A stretch of 64,000 nucleotides of DNA from an uncultured Pelagibacteraceae bacterium. GTDB taxonomy: Bacteria; Pseudomonadota; Alphaproteobacteria; Pelagibacterales; Pelagibacteraceae. The notes under the pieces were generated by a model. The model was not told where the DNA came from. It saw nothing but the letters and a program-made list of their open reading frames with translations, and ran no database searches. The position numbers and the translations under genes are program-made. Positions 1 through 9,961 of this stretch are shown here, in pieces; positions within the stretch are counted from its first letter, which is position 1, and each line of letters begins with the position of its first letter. The DNA is taken from positions 21,643 to 85,642 of the forward strand of contig CACHWJ010000004.1 in the NCBI GenBank assembly GCA_902583635.1, read 5' to 3'.

Positions 1-2300
1 GCAATTGCTGCACCAGCCCATTGTTCAGTTGTTGAAACTACATTAACATTTAATTCAGGCCAAACAAGTTGTAGATAATACTCTAAATGTGAAAGGACAT
101 TGGCAGCTTGAGCTGTAGTAGTTGTCATATGATAATGATTTTCAGAAATTCTAGTTGTTGTTCCATCATCCATGACTATCCCATCTTCTCTAAGCATCAC
201 TCCATATCTTGCTTTACCAACTGGCAACTTTAACCAAGCATTTGTGTAAACTCTATTTAGCAGTTCTGCAGCATCAGGACCTTTGATATCAATTTTTCCT
301 AACGTGGTAACATCGCAAACACCAACATTCGTTCTAACATTTTTAGCTTCACGCTTAGATGCTTCAAAAAGAGTTTCGCTTCCTTGTTGATAATATCTTG
401 GTCTTAACCAAACTCCAGCATCAACAAATACTGCATTATTTTTTTCATGCCATGAATGCATAGGGGATTTACGAGTAGGTTTAGAATGTTGTCCAACTTC
501 TCTTCCTACAATTGCTCCAATAGATATTGGAGTGTATGGAGGTCTAAAAGTAGTATGACCTACTGCAGGTACAACTTTATTTTCAATATCTGAAACTAAT
601 TGTAGTCCATTCAAATTGCTTGTTTTACCTTGGTCGGTTGCCATTCCTAAAGTTGTGTATCTTTTAACATGCTCTATTGATCGATACCCTTCCTTTAAAG
701 CTATTTCGATATCTGAAACAGCAACATCATTTTGAAAATCTAAAAATCTCTTATAACTTTTTCCTTTAGGCAGGGGCACACACCAAAACTTATCATGTTG
801 AGAAGATTTTTTTTCAACTACATTTGGAAAAGAAATTTTATTATCGTTGTTTGTAATCTTTTTCGATAAATCTTGGCCAGCTATAAACGAATCTTTTAAC
901 GTTTCTTCTAATGTAAAAATCCCATTAGCAGCACCTAAGGTTGTTTCTTTCTGCTTAGATGTCCCAGGCACAAAGGCGTCAATTTCTTCCTTAAATTTAG
1001 TTTTATTTCCTGATTGTGAAGCTAGATGAATAGTTGGCGTCCAAAAACCTGAAACACAAATACAATCACACTTAATATTTTCTAGTGTTCCAAGTTGCTT
1101 TTTATCATCTGAAATTTTTGCTATATCTGCTGAACTTACTTTTTTGTATCCCTGTGCGGCAACAACAACATGCGAAAATTTTATTTTAATACCAAGATTA
1201 ATTGCTTCATCAATTATTTCTGATTGTGGATTAACTCTAGAGTCTAAAATAATTGGATTGACTCCATTTTTTTTAAATTCAATTGCTGTCTCATATCCAC
1301 TGTCATTATTTGTAAAAACTAACGGATTTTTACCGACTAACACTCCGTAAACTTTTAAATATTCTTTTGCTGCTGAGGACAACATCACGCCAGGAGTATC
1401 ATTATTCCCAAAAACCAGTGGTCTTTCAATTGATCCTGAAGAAATTAAAACCTCTTTTGCCCTAATATACCAAAGTCTTTGTTTTGGATGATATTTTTTT
1501 GTTTTTGGTAGATGATCGCTAACTTTTTCTGACATCACTAACATATTATGATCATAGTACCCAAAAACTTGAGATCTGTTTTTAACAACCACATTTGGCA
1601 TTTCTTTTAATTCAGAAATAATACTGTTTGCCCAATCCTCACCTGATTGATTTCCAATATTTACATCACTAGTTAACAGAGATCCTCCAAATCTTGGTTT
1701 ATCTTCAGCTAAGATTACTCTTGCACCATTTTTTGCAGCGGCATAAGCACTTGCTAAACCGGATGGACCAGAACCAGCAATTAATAAGTCACAATACTCA
1801 TATTTATGTTCATATCTCTCTTTATCATGTTTTGTAGAAGCAACACCTAAGCCTGCAGCTTTTCTAATAAAAGGTTCATAAACTCGATACCAAAAACTTT
1901 TAGGCCACATGAATGTCTTATAATAAAATCCTGCAGGTAAAAAAATTTTTAAAAAGTTATTTATTGCACCAATATCAAAATTTACACTTGGCCAACAATT
2001 TACACTTTTGGCTTCTAGTCCTTCAAAAAGCTCTTGCTCAGTAGCTTTAATATTTGGCTCTGTCTCATTATTTCTATAAAGTTGAACGATCGCATAAGGC
2101 TCATCTACCCCAGCTCCAAAAAACCCTCTTGGTCTATGATATTTAAAGCTTCTACCCACTAAATGTACTCCATTAGCAATTAAAGCAGATGCTAAAGTAT
2201 CTCCCTCGTAACCATAGTATTTTTTTCCGTTAAATTTAAATGATAATTTTTTATCTCTATTAATTAGACCACCATTTTCTAATCTAAATTTTTGAGTCAT
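1..2300 (-). CDS. soxA: Sarcosine oxidase alpha subunit family protein (N-methylglutamate dehydrogenase large subunit candidate), partial, truncated by window start
   Basis: Open minus-strand frame from ATG at 2300 to the window edge, not in the ORF track. Reads MTQKFRLENGGLINRDKKLSFKFNGKKYYGYEGDTLASALIANGVHLVGRSFKYHRPRGFFGAGVDEPYA... with an FAD-binding GSGPSGLASAYAAAKNGA motif; last residues ...LNVNVVSTTEQWAGAAIA. Follows soxB and soxD. Confidence 0.9.
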   Translation of the reverse strand, partial: MTQKFRLENGGLINRDKKLSFKFNGKKYYGYEGDTLASALIANGVHLVGRSFKYHRPRGFFGAGVDEPYAIVQLYRNNETEPNIKATEQELFEGLEAKSVNCWPSVNFDIGAINNFLKIFLPAGFYYKTFMWPKSFWYRVYEPFIRKAAGLGVASTKHDKERYEHKYEYCDLLIAGSGPSGLASAYAAAKNGARVILAEDKPRFGGSLLTSDVNIGNQSGEDWANSIISELKEMPNVVVKNRSQVFGYYDHNMLVMSEKVSDHLPKTKKYHPKQRLWYIRAKEVLISSGSIERPLVFGNNDTPGVMLSSAAKEYLKVYGVLVGKNPLVFTNNDSGYETAIEFKKNGVNPIILDSRVNPQSEIIDEAINLGIKIKFSHVVVAAQGYKKVSSADIAKISDDKKQLGTLENIKCDCICVSGFWTPTIHLASQSGNKTKFKEEIDAFVPGTSKQKETTLGAANGIFTLEETLKDSFIAGQDLSKKITNNDNKISFPNVVEKKSSQHDKFWCVPLPKGKSYKRFLDFQNDVAVSDIEIALKEGYRSIEHVKRYTTLGMATDQGKTSNLNGLQLVSDIENKVVPAVGHTTFRPPYTPISIGAIVGREVGQHSKPTRKSPMHSWHEKNNAVFVDAGVWLRPRYYQQGSETLFEASKREAKNVRTNVGVCDVTTLGKIDIKGPDAAELLNRVYTNAWLKLPVGKARYGVMLREDGIVMDDGTTTRISENHYHMTTTTAQAANVLSHLEYYLQLVWPELNVNVVSTTEQWAGAAI

Positions 2301-2570
2301 TTAAGAAATTTCCTCATCAGCTTTATATGTATTAAATATTTCATGAGTAGCAGTGTCTCTTTCCACCTTAATCCATTGTCTACATCCAGATAAATGCTGC
2401 CACAACTCTAAGTGCTTACCTCTTAAACTTTTTCGATTATAAACAAAGTTATCCCATTCTTCATCAGAGATTTCTTTATTAAGCTCAGGTCTTTTTACAC
2501 TAGCATCCCCACCATAAGAAAATTCATTTTGTGATCTCATCCCACAATGCGGGCATTTAATGTGAAGCAT
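2301..2570 (-). CDS. soxD: Sarcosine oxidase delta subunit family protein
   Basis: MLHIKCPHCGMRSQNEFSYGGDA... (CPHCG zinc motif) and ...HLSGCRQWIKVERDTATHEI, typical SoxD; sits between soxB and soxA. Confidence 0.92.
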   Translation of the reverse strand: MLHIKCPHCGMRSQNEFSYGGDASVKRPELNKEISDEEWDNFVYNRKSLRGKHLELWQHLSGCRQWIKVERDTATHEIFNTYKADEEIS

Positions 2571-3827
2571 TTAAGATATCCAGGTCTTAGTACCAAGTCC
2601 CTTTTCATCAATTAAGTATCCAGTACTAAATCGATTTAGACTAAATCCAGCATTCAGTTCGTGAACTCTATCTTGAGCGATTGTATGAGCGAATGTCCAA
2701 CCTGAAGCTGGCGTTGCTTTAAAACCACCATAACACCAACCACAGTTTAAATACAAACCATCAATATGTGTTTTATCTATAATAGGTGAACCATCCATTG
2801 ACATATCCATTATACCACCCCAAGTTCTAAGCATTTTCAATTTGCTTAAAAAAGGCATCATGGCAATTCCTTCTGTTAAAACATGTTGAAGAGTTGGTAA
2901 ATTTCCCCTTTGAGCGTAACTATTATACCCATCAAGGTCTCCACCCATTACCATTTCTCCTTTATCAGATTGACTTATGTAAAAATGACCTGCACCAAAA
3001 GTTACTACTCTATCTAAAATTGGTTTAACAGGCTCTGATACACATGCTTGAAGAAGGTGAGTTTCTATTGGCAAAGTCATATTTAACTTTTCAGCTAAAA
3101 TATTTGTGCTTCCAGCAACACATAATCCAACTTTTTTAGTTTTTATATTTCCTCGAGATGTTCTTATGCCATTAATCTTACCTGCTGTAATATCAAAACC
3201 AGTTACTTCACAATTTTGAATTATATCAACACCCATAGAGTCTGCTTGACGTGCGTAACCCCAAGCAACTGCATCGTGTCTTGCTGTACCTGCACTTGGC
3301 TGCATTAATCCACCAAAAATTGGAAACCTTACATTTTCTGAAAAGTCAGCCATTGGAATTATTTCTTTCACTTGTTCACGGTTTAACAAAACAGCATCAA
3401 TTCCATTTAATCTCATCGAATTTCCTCGTCTTGCGTAGGTATTCATTTGTGCATCTGAGTGTGCAAGATTAATAATTCCTCTAGGTGAGAACATCACATT
3501 ATAATTTAAATCCTGGCTCATTTTTCTCCACAGATCCATTCCAAATTCACTGAAGAGTGCGTTCTCATCATGCATATAGTTTGATCTAATTATCGTTGTA
3601 TTTCTTCCAACGTTTCCTCCACCTATCCAGCCTTTTTCGATAATTGCAACTTTTGTAATATTATGTTCTTTTGCAAGGTAATATGCAGTGGCAAGTCCAT
3701 GGCCTCCACCACCAATAATAACTACATCATATTCCTCTTTTGGGGTTGGATCCTTCCAAGCTAAATCCCAGTTTTCATGATTAGAAAATGCGTTTTTAAC
3801 TAAATTAAATATGGAGTATTTTTGCAT
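2571..3827 (-). CDS. soxB: Sarcosine oxidase beta subunit family FAD oxidoreductase
   Basis: DVVIIGGGGHGLATAYYLAKEHNITKVAIIEKGWIGGGNVGRNTTIIRSNY is a characteristic SoxB N-terminus; operon order B-D-A. Confidence 0.92.
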   Translation of the reverse strand: MQKYSIFNLVKNAFSNHENWDLAWKDPTPKEEYDVVIIGGGGHGLATAYYLAKEHNITKVAIIEKGWIGGGNVGRNTTIIRSNYMHDENALFSEFGMDLWRKMSQDLNYNVMFSPRGIINLAHSDAQMNTYARRGNSMRLNGIDAVLLNREQVKEIIPMADFSENVRFPIFGGLMQPSAGTARHDAVAWGYARQADSMGVDIIQNCEVTGFDITAGKINGIRTSRGNIKTKKVGLCVAGSTNILAEKLNMTLPIETHLLQACVSEPVKPILDRVVTFGAGHFYISQSDKGEMVMGGDLDGYNSYAQRGNLPTLQHVLTEGIAMMPFLSKLKMLRTWGGIMDMSMDGSPIIDKTHIDGLYLNCGWCYGGFKATPASGWTFAHTIAQDRVHELNAGFSLNRFSTGYLIDEKGLGTKTWIS

Positions 3828-3955
3828 TAATTAATTTTATAACAAAGAATATAAATAGTTCTTATTTTTTTTATATATATTTTTTAGAAGTTTCCAAATA
3901 TGACAAAAAAGGATAAGAAGTCTGCAACGATAACATATTATTTATAGGATTAATA

Positions 3956-5641
3956 ATGAGTGATGTTAAATCAGATATCCAAATAGCTCGAGAAGCAAAA
4001 ATGCAGCCTATAAATGAGGTATTAGCAAAGATAAATGTTCCAGATGAGAGTACTGCTTTCAGTCCAATGGGAAGACACATTGCAAAAATTAACCTGGAGT
4101 ATTTAGACACATTAAAAGATAAACCAGAAGGGAAACTAATTTTAGTAACTGCAATTACACCTACACCTGCTGGTGAAGGTAAAACCACTACTTCAGTTGG
4201 TTTAACTGATGGATTAAATAAAATTGGAAAAAAATCTATAGTCTGCTTAAGAGAACCAAGTCTTGGGCCTTCATTTGGGATGAAAGGTGGTGCTGCTGGA
4301 GGAGGTTATGCTCAAGTTGTTCCAATGGAGCAAATTAATTTACATTTTACTGGAGATTTTCATGCAATTACATCAGCTCATAATTTATTATCAGCATTAA
4401 TCGACAATCATATCTATTGGGGTAACAAATTAGGTATAGATGTAAGACGGATTGTTTGGAAAAGAGTTATGGATATGAATGACCGTTCATTAAGATCAAT
4501 AAATATAAATTTAGGAGGAGTAGCAAATGGTTTTCCTAGGGAAGACGGATTTGATATTACCGTTGCTTCAGAAATCATGGCAATTTTCTGCTTATCAAAT
4601 GATTTGGACGATTTAGAAAAAAGAATTGGCAATATTACAATTGCTTATACAAGAGATAAGAAACCAGTTTACGCGAAAGACTTGAAAGCACATGGTCCAA
4701 TGACTGTATTATTAAAAGATGCGATCAGACCAAATGTAACTCAAACATTAGAAAATAATCCTGCAATTATTCATGGTGGTCCTTTTGCAAATATTGCACA
4801 TGGATGTAACTCCGTTATAGCAACTAAAACTGGATTAAAACTTGCAGACTATGTTGTAACAGAAGCAGGTTTTGGTGCAGACCTTGGGGCAGAAAAGTTT
4901 TTAGATATTAAGTGCAGAAAATCTAAATTAAAACCGAGTTGTGTTGTCATCGTAGCAACAATTAGAGCTTTAAAAATGCATGGTGGTGTTGCAAAAGATG
5001 ACTTAAAAAATGAAAATGTTGATGCTTTAAAAAAAGGTCTGGTGAATCTTGAAAGACACATAGAAAATGTAAAAAAATTTGGATTACCTGTTGCGATTGC
5101 GGTTAATCATTTTATTAAAGATACAGATAGTGAAGTTAAAACTTTAATTGATTTTTGTGAAAACTTAGGGGTTAAAGCAAGTTTATGTACTCACTGGGCA
5201 AATGGTGGTGAAGGGACAAAAGAATTAGCAGCACACGTTGCTGATTTGTGTGAAAAAAAAGATGCCAGGTTTAATTTTCTTTATGAAAGTAAAACACCTC
5301 TGTTTAAAAAGATTGAGACAATTGCAAAAGAAATTTATAGAGCCGATGAAGTGATTGCTGATACAAGAATAAGAGATCAATTAAAAGGTTTTGAGGAGGC
5401 AGGCTATGGAGAATTGCCAATTTGTGTAGCAAAAACACAATACAGTTTTTCAACTGATCCAAATCTTAAAGGTGCACCAACAGGTCATGTTTTGCCTGTA
5501 AGAGAAATAAGACTTTCGTCAGGTGCTGAATTTATTGTTGTTGTTTGTGGAGCAATTATGACTATGCCGGGACTACCTCGTGTCCCTGCAGCAGACTCTA
5601 TAAAACTAAATGATAAGGGTGATATCGAAGGATTATTCTAA
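3956..5641 (+). CDS. fhs: Formate--tetrahydrofolate ligase
   Basis: [17 protein letters not shown]-loop and [38 protein letters not shown] are diagnostic. Confidence 0.96.
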   Translation: MSDVKSDIQIAREAKMQPINEVLAKINVPDESTAFSPMGRHIAKINLEYLDTLKDKPEGKLILVTAITPTPAGEGKTTTSVGLTDGLNKIGKKSIVCLREPSLGPSFGMKGGAAGGGYAQVVPMEQINLHFTGDFHAITSAHNLLSALIDNHIYWGNKLGIDVRRIVWKRVMDMNDRSLRSININLGGVANGFPREDGFDITVASEIMAIFCLSNDLDDLEKRIGNITIAYTRDKKPVYAKDLKAHGPMTVLLKDAIRPNVTQTLENNPAIIHGGPFANIAHGCNSVIATKTGLKLADYVVTEAGFGADLGAEKFLDIKCRKSKLKPSCVVIVATIRALKMHGGVAKDDLKNENVDALKKGLVNLERHIENVKKFGLPVAIAVNHFIKDTDSEVKTLIDFCENLGVKASLCTHWANGGEGTKELAAHVADLCEKKDARFNFLYESKTPLFKKIETIAKEIYRADEVIADTRIRDQLKGFEEAGYGELPICVAKTQYSFSTDPNLKGAPTGHVLPVREIRLSSGAEFIVVVCGAIMTMPGLPRVPAADSIKLNDKGDIEGLF

Positions 5642-6421
5642 ATTAAGGTAATTTAACCAATTTTCTAATTCCCTCATCCTAGAAATTTTATCAAGCTTCT
5701 TATTTTCACTTTCAATATGTTGTATGTGATTGTTAATTTCCTTCTCGTCACTAAAAGCTTCTTTTTTTAGTAGCTTCTCTTTTCTAAAAACAATAATGTT
5801 AATCATTTTGTTATAAGTAATTTCTGGATGATATTGAAGCCCCCAGATATCACAATCATTTACTTTAAAGTTTAAACCTTGAACTTTATTAATTGGATTT
5901 GAAGCTAATAATACAGAATTTTGTGGCATGGTAACTACTTCATCAAAATTAAAAGCAGGTGTATTAAATTTTTTTTTTTTATTTTTGTAAAGTGGATGGT
6001 TTAATCCCCTTTCATTTATTTCAATATCAACTGCAATTCCTTTATGTGAACCTTTAGTGCCTTTTTTGACCTCGCCTCCTGCAGCTGTGACAGCTACTTG
6101 CATACCCCAACATATTGCTAAGATTTTTTTGATTTTTTTTTGACATTCTTTCATAAACTGAATCTGTCTTCTGATTTCAGGAGTGTCGTTATAAATATTT
6201 AAGCTACTACCACCCCAAATAAGTCCATCATAACTGTTCAGATCGTCTATATTTTTAAATATATTTTCATCTGATGAAGGATTAACAACATCTGTAGTTA
6301 AATCTTTTGTGAAAAAACTAAGACTATCCCTCAAACTTTCAGTATGTGTTTGAATACCTGCAGATGAAAAATGTTGATTTTCTTCTCTCAAATTTCCTTC
6401 AACAATTAATATTTTTTTCAT
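5633..6421 (-). CDS. Class I glutamine amidotransferase-like protein (GMP synthase GATase-like)
   Basis: Nucleophile elbow AICWGMQ and downstream YHPE; 3' end overlaps fhs by 9 nt (convergent). Contains a 12-T homopolymer (5969-5980). Confidence 0.8.
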   Translation of the reverse strand: MKKILIVEGNLREENQHFSSAGIQTHTESLRDSLSFFTKDLTTDVVNPSSDENIFKNIDDLNSYDGLIWGGSSLNIYNDTPEIRRQIQFMKECQKKIKKILAICWGMQVAVTAAGGEVKKGTKGSHKGIAVDIEINERGLNHPLYKNKKKKFNTPAFNFDEVVTMPQNSVLLASNPINKVQGLNFKVNDCDIWGLQYHPEITYNKMINIIVFRKEKLLKKEAFSDEKEINNHIQHIESENKKLDKISRMRELENWLNYLNLE

Positions 6422-7578
6422 TAAAACAAATTTCCAGAAATGCTTTTTTCATACATTTCTTTCAAATCCTTTTGATTAATTTTTTTTGGGTTTCCTACAG
6501 TAGATGGATCTTCAAAAGCCATTAAAGAAAGTTCATCAAGATTAATATTATTACAGTCCATCACATCTGATAATTTATGAGGTATATTTAAATCTTTTCT
6601 TAAATCTAAAATCCATTCTAAAAAACTATCAAAACTTTTATTTACATTTAAATAATCACAAATTTCTAATATCTTGTGTTCTATTTCACTTTTATTAAAT
6701 GACAATACATATGGCATAAATATTGCATTTGATAAACCATGATGAATGTTAAACTTTGAGTTAACTGGATGACTTAAAGAATGAATAGCACCAAGGCCTT
6801 TTTGGAATGCAGTTGAGCCCATCGATGAAGCCGAGAGTAAACTCATTCTTGCTTCAATGTTTTTTCCATCTTTATAGGCAGTAATTAAATATTTTTTAAT
6901 TAATTTAATACCTTCAATTGCAATACCATTTGCCATTGGATGAAAACCTGGTGTACAAAACGCCTCAAGATTATGTGCTAGTGCATCCATGCCAGTAGCT
7001 GCTGTTAATCTAGGCGAAAGATCTAGAGTTAAAACTGGATCTAAAATAACAATTGATGGCAACATCTTTGGATGAAAAATAATTTTTTTAACAGCTGTAT
7101 CTTTATTTATAATTGCTGAAGCCCGTCCAGTTTCAGAGCCTGTTCCAGCAGTTGTAGGTATTGCTATAATACTTGGAATTTTAGAGCTTTCAGCTCTTTT
7201 CCAATAGTCTCCAATATCCTCAAAATCCCAAATTGGCCTTTCTTGACCACACATAAATGCTATTGCCTTACCAACATCAAGTGCACTTCCACCACCAATT
7301 GCTATTACACCGTCGCAATTAGATTTGTTATAGACTTTTACACCTTCATCTACATTTTGACCTATTGGATTTCCTGAAAAGTTTGAAAAAATTTCCAAAT
7401 TATTAAATTTTTTTTTTAAATTCTGTAATATACGTTTAATCATATCAAGATTAATTAAATCTTTATCAGTAACGAATAATGGATTTGATATTTTTAGATC
7501 TTGGCAGGCATCAACTAAATCATTGATCCTATTTTTGCCTACCCACATCAAAGTTGGGTAATTCCAATTATGTTTCAT
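6421..7578 (-). CDS. Iron-containing alcohol dehydrogenase
   Basis: GGGSALDVGKAIAF, PTTAGTGSETGRAS, MDALAHNLEAF; Fe-ADH family signature. Overlaps the next ORF by 1 nt (TAATG type). Confidence 0.9.
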   Translation of the reverse strand: MKHNWNYPTLMWVGKNRINDLVDACQDLKISNPLFVTDKDLINLDMIKRILQNLKKKFNNLEIFSNFSGNPIGQNVDEGVKVYNKSNCDGVIAIGGGSALDVGKAIAFMCGQERPIWDFEDIGDYWKRAESSKIPSIIAIPTTAGTGSETGRASAIINKDTAVKKIIFHPKMLPSIVILDPVLTLDLSPRLTAATGMDALAHNLEAFCTPGFHPMANGIAIEGIKLIKKYLITAYKDGKNIEARMSLLSASSMGSTAFQKGLGAIHSLSHPVNSKFNIHHGLSNAIFMPYVLSFNKSEIEHKILEICDYLNVNKSFDSFLEWILDLRKDLNIPHKLSDVMDCNNINLDELSLMAFEDPSTVGNPKKINQKDLKEMYEKSISGNLF

Positions 7579-7655
7579 AGTAAATAAAAAATTTATTTTT
7601 CTTTTTTTTGTAAGTAAGATATATTTATAGAATTATTAATGATAGGAAAATTTAG

Positions 7656-8987
7656 ATGTCTAAAGTAGCAATTATAGGTGCGGGTCCATGTGGTCTTTCG
7701 ATGTTAAGAGCATTTGAACATTTGGAAAATAAAGGTGAAAAAATACCTGAAATAGTTTGTTTCGAAAAACAAGATAACTGGGGTGGCCTTTGGAATTATA
7801 GCTGGAGAACAGGTTCTGACCAATATGGAGATCCAGTACCAAACAGCATGTACAGATATTTATGGTCAAACGGTCCTAAAGAATGTTTGGAATTTGCTGA
7901 TTATTCTTTTGATGACCACTTTGGTAAACCAATACCATCTTTTCCTCCTAGAGAAGTTCTATATGACTATATAGTTGGACGAGTAAGCAAAGGTAATTTA
8001 AAACATAAAATTAAATTTAATACTCGAGTTACAAATACCTCATTCAAAAATGACAAGTTTGAAATTAGCTATCAAGATAAAGCTAATAATAAAATTTTAA
8101 CTGAAAATTTTGATTATTTGGTTATTTCGACTGGTCATTTTTCTGTTCCTTTTATCCCAGAATATAAGGGGATGAATTCCTTTCCTGGAAGAATTATGCA
8201 TTCTCACGACTTTAGAGATGCCGAAGAATTCAGAGATAAAAATGTAATTGTTCTTGGCAGTAGCTATTCTGCAGAAGATGTTGCGCTACAGTGTAATAAA
8301 TATGGAGCTAAAAGTGTTACTATTGGTTATAGACACAATCCAATGGGATTTAAATGGCCCAAAGGTATGAAAGAAGTTCATTACTTAGATAAACTTGATG
8401 GTAAAAATGCAATATTCAAAGATGGAACAAAACAAGAGGCAGATGTCATAATTTTATGCACTGGTTATCTACATCATTTCCCATTTTTAGATGAAAGTTT
8501 AAAATTAAAAACTCATAATAGATTATACCCACCAAAATTATACAAGGGGGTAGTATGGCAAGATAATCATAAAATTTTATATTTAGGAATGCAGGATCAA
8601 TTTCATACTTTTAATATGTTTGATTGCCAAGCTTGGTATGCAAGAGACGTTATTATGGGTAAGATTAAAATGCCTAGTAATGATGAAATAGAAAAGGACA
8701 TTAACAAGTGGGTTGGTATGGAAGAAAAATTAGAAAATCCAGATCAAATGATAGATTTTCAAACAGAATATACTAAAGAACTTCATGAAATGTCAGATTA
8801 TCCTAATATAGATTTTGAATTAATTAGAAAACATTTCAAAGAGTGGGAGCATCATAAAGTTGAAGATATTCTAACTTATAGAAATAAATCCTTTTCTTCA
8901 CCTGTGACTGGTTCCATTGCTCCAATCCATCATACGCCTTGGGAAAAAGCAATGGACGATTCTATGAAAACTTTTCTGAATAAATAA
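7656..8987 (+). CDS. tmm: Flavin-containing monooxygenase, probable trimethylamine monooxygenase
   Basis: FAD motif IGAGPCG, FMO motif FPGRIMHSHDFRD (FxGxxxHxxx), NADP motif GSSYSAEDVA; bacterial Tmm-like length and sequence, plus methylamine gene context. Confidence 0.88.
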   Translation: MSKVAIIGAGPCGLSMLRAFEHLENKGEKIPEIVCFEKQDNWGGLWNYSWRTGSDQYGDPVPNSMYRYLWSNGPKECLEFADYSFDDHFGKPIPSFPPREVLYDYIVGRVSKGNLKHKIKFNTRVTNTSFKNDKFEISYQDKANNKILTENFDYLVISTGHFSVPFIPEYKGMNSFPGRIMHSHDFRDAEEFRDKNVIVLGSSYSAEDVALQCNKYGAKSVTIGYRHNPMGFKWPKGMKEVHYLDKLDGKNAIFKDGTKQEADVIILCTGYLHHFPFLDESLKLKTHNRLYPPKLYKGVVWQDNHKILYLGMQDQFHTFNMFDCQAWYARDVIMGKIKMPSNDEIEKDINKWVGMEEKLENPDQMIDFQTEYTKELHEMSDYPNIDFELIRKHFKEWEHHKVEDILTYRNKSFSSPVTGSIAPIHHTPWEKAMDDSMKTFLNK

Positions 8988-8990
8988 AAT

Positions 8991-9950
8991 TTAATATTTT
9001 ATTTTTAATTTTTTATTTTTTGTAATTGCATTTAATAATGCGATCATTAATGGAATTTTTTTAGGATTAATTTTCTTGAAAATATATGGAGCAATTTCAA
9101 AAGCAAGATCAGCTCCCTCAACTGTATCTTCTTTCATATATTTTCTCTTAGCTGATTTAAAAGTAAAACCTTTTCCAAGATATTCACCCATTTTACTATT
9201 TCTGCCACCAACTGCACTTACATAAAGATCTCCTATACCAGCAAGTCCATAAACAGTTTCCTTTTTCCCCTTAAAATGTTTAATTAAATAATCCATTTCA
9301 TTAATAGATTTTCTAAATAAAGCTGAAGATGTATTCTCACCTTGTCCTGATCCAATTATCATAGAATATATATTTTTAATAGCTGAAGAAAACTCTACAC
9401 CTCTAACATCAGTTGTATGTTCTGTCTTATAATACTTAGTGGATATTATCTTCCCAATATCTTTTGCTACCTTAATATTTTTATTCCCAATAACAGTGTA
9501 ACTCTTTATCTTTCGAGCAAGCTCTTTTGCTAAACACGGACCTTTTAAGACAGAAATATTTAGTTTATTGTTATTTTTAATAAGCTGTTCAGACATAGTA
9601 ATAATTCTTTTTGTTTTATCTAACTTTAGTCCTTTAGTAAGAACCAAAATAGGAGTTTTACTTTTAAGATGTGACAAATATTTACTAATTATTTCTATTC
9701 CTACAGAACTTACAGCTACAACTATAAGATCCCATTTTAAATTTAACATTTCAGGAACAAATTTTTTTGTTTTTATTTTTTTTGGTAAATTAATTTTTAA
9801 AGATGGATGAAACTTTTTTTTAAGATTTAATTTACTAATTAATTTAATATTATGTGGCTCAGAAAGTGTTACATGGTGTCTATTTTCAATTAAAGGAATA
9901 GAAAAAGCAGCTCCCATTGCTCCTGACCCTATAATCAAAATTTTTTTCAT
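8991..9950 (-). CDS. NAD(P)-dependent glycerol-3-phosphate dehydrogenase family protein
   Basis: MKKILIIGSGAMGAAFSIPLIEN...; KGPCLAKELARK; GLAGIGDLYVSAVGGRNSKMGEYLGKG is GpsA-like. The track start (10001) overlaps the neighbour; the ATG at 9950 is the better start. Confidence 0.85.
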   Translation of the reverse strand: MKKILIIGSGAMGAAFSIPLIENRHHVTLSEPHNIKLISKLNLKKKFHPSLKINLPKKIKTKKFVPEMLNLKWDLIVVAVSSVGIEIISKYLSHLKSKTPILVLTKGLKLDKTKRIITMSEQLIKNNNKLNISVLKGPCLAKELARKIKSYTVIGNKNIKVAKDIGKIISTKYYKTEHTTDVRGVEFSSAIKNIYSMIIGSGQGENTSSALFRKSINEMDYLIKHFKGKKETVYGLAGIGDLYVSAVGGRNSKMGEYLGKGFTFKSAKRKYMKEDTVEGADLAFEIAPYIFKKINPKKIPLMIALLNAITKNKKLKIKY

Positions 9951-9961
9951 TTTTAAAAAAA

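Noticed and set aside
847-1350. Plus-strand ORFs 847-1029 and 1144-1350
   Set aside because: Lie antisense inside the open soxA frame; no recognisable motifs.
3251-3472. 73-aa plus-strand ORF
   Set aside because: Antisense within soxB; composition typical of shadow ORFs.
3871-5061. Minus-strand ORFs 3871-4188, 4414-4632, 4849-5061
   Set aside because: Antisense shadows of fhs, which has unambiguous family motifs.
8982-9004. AAATAAAAT-TTAAT-ATTTTATTT inverted repeat between the convergent tmm and gpsA-like genes
   Set aside because: Entirely A/T; expected by chance in such AT-rich sequence, so not called as a terminator.
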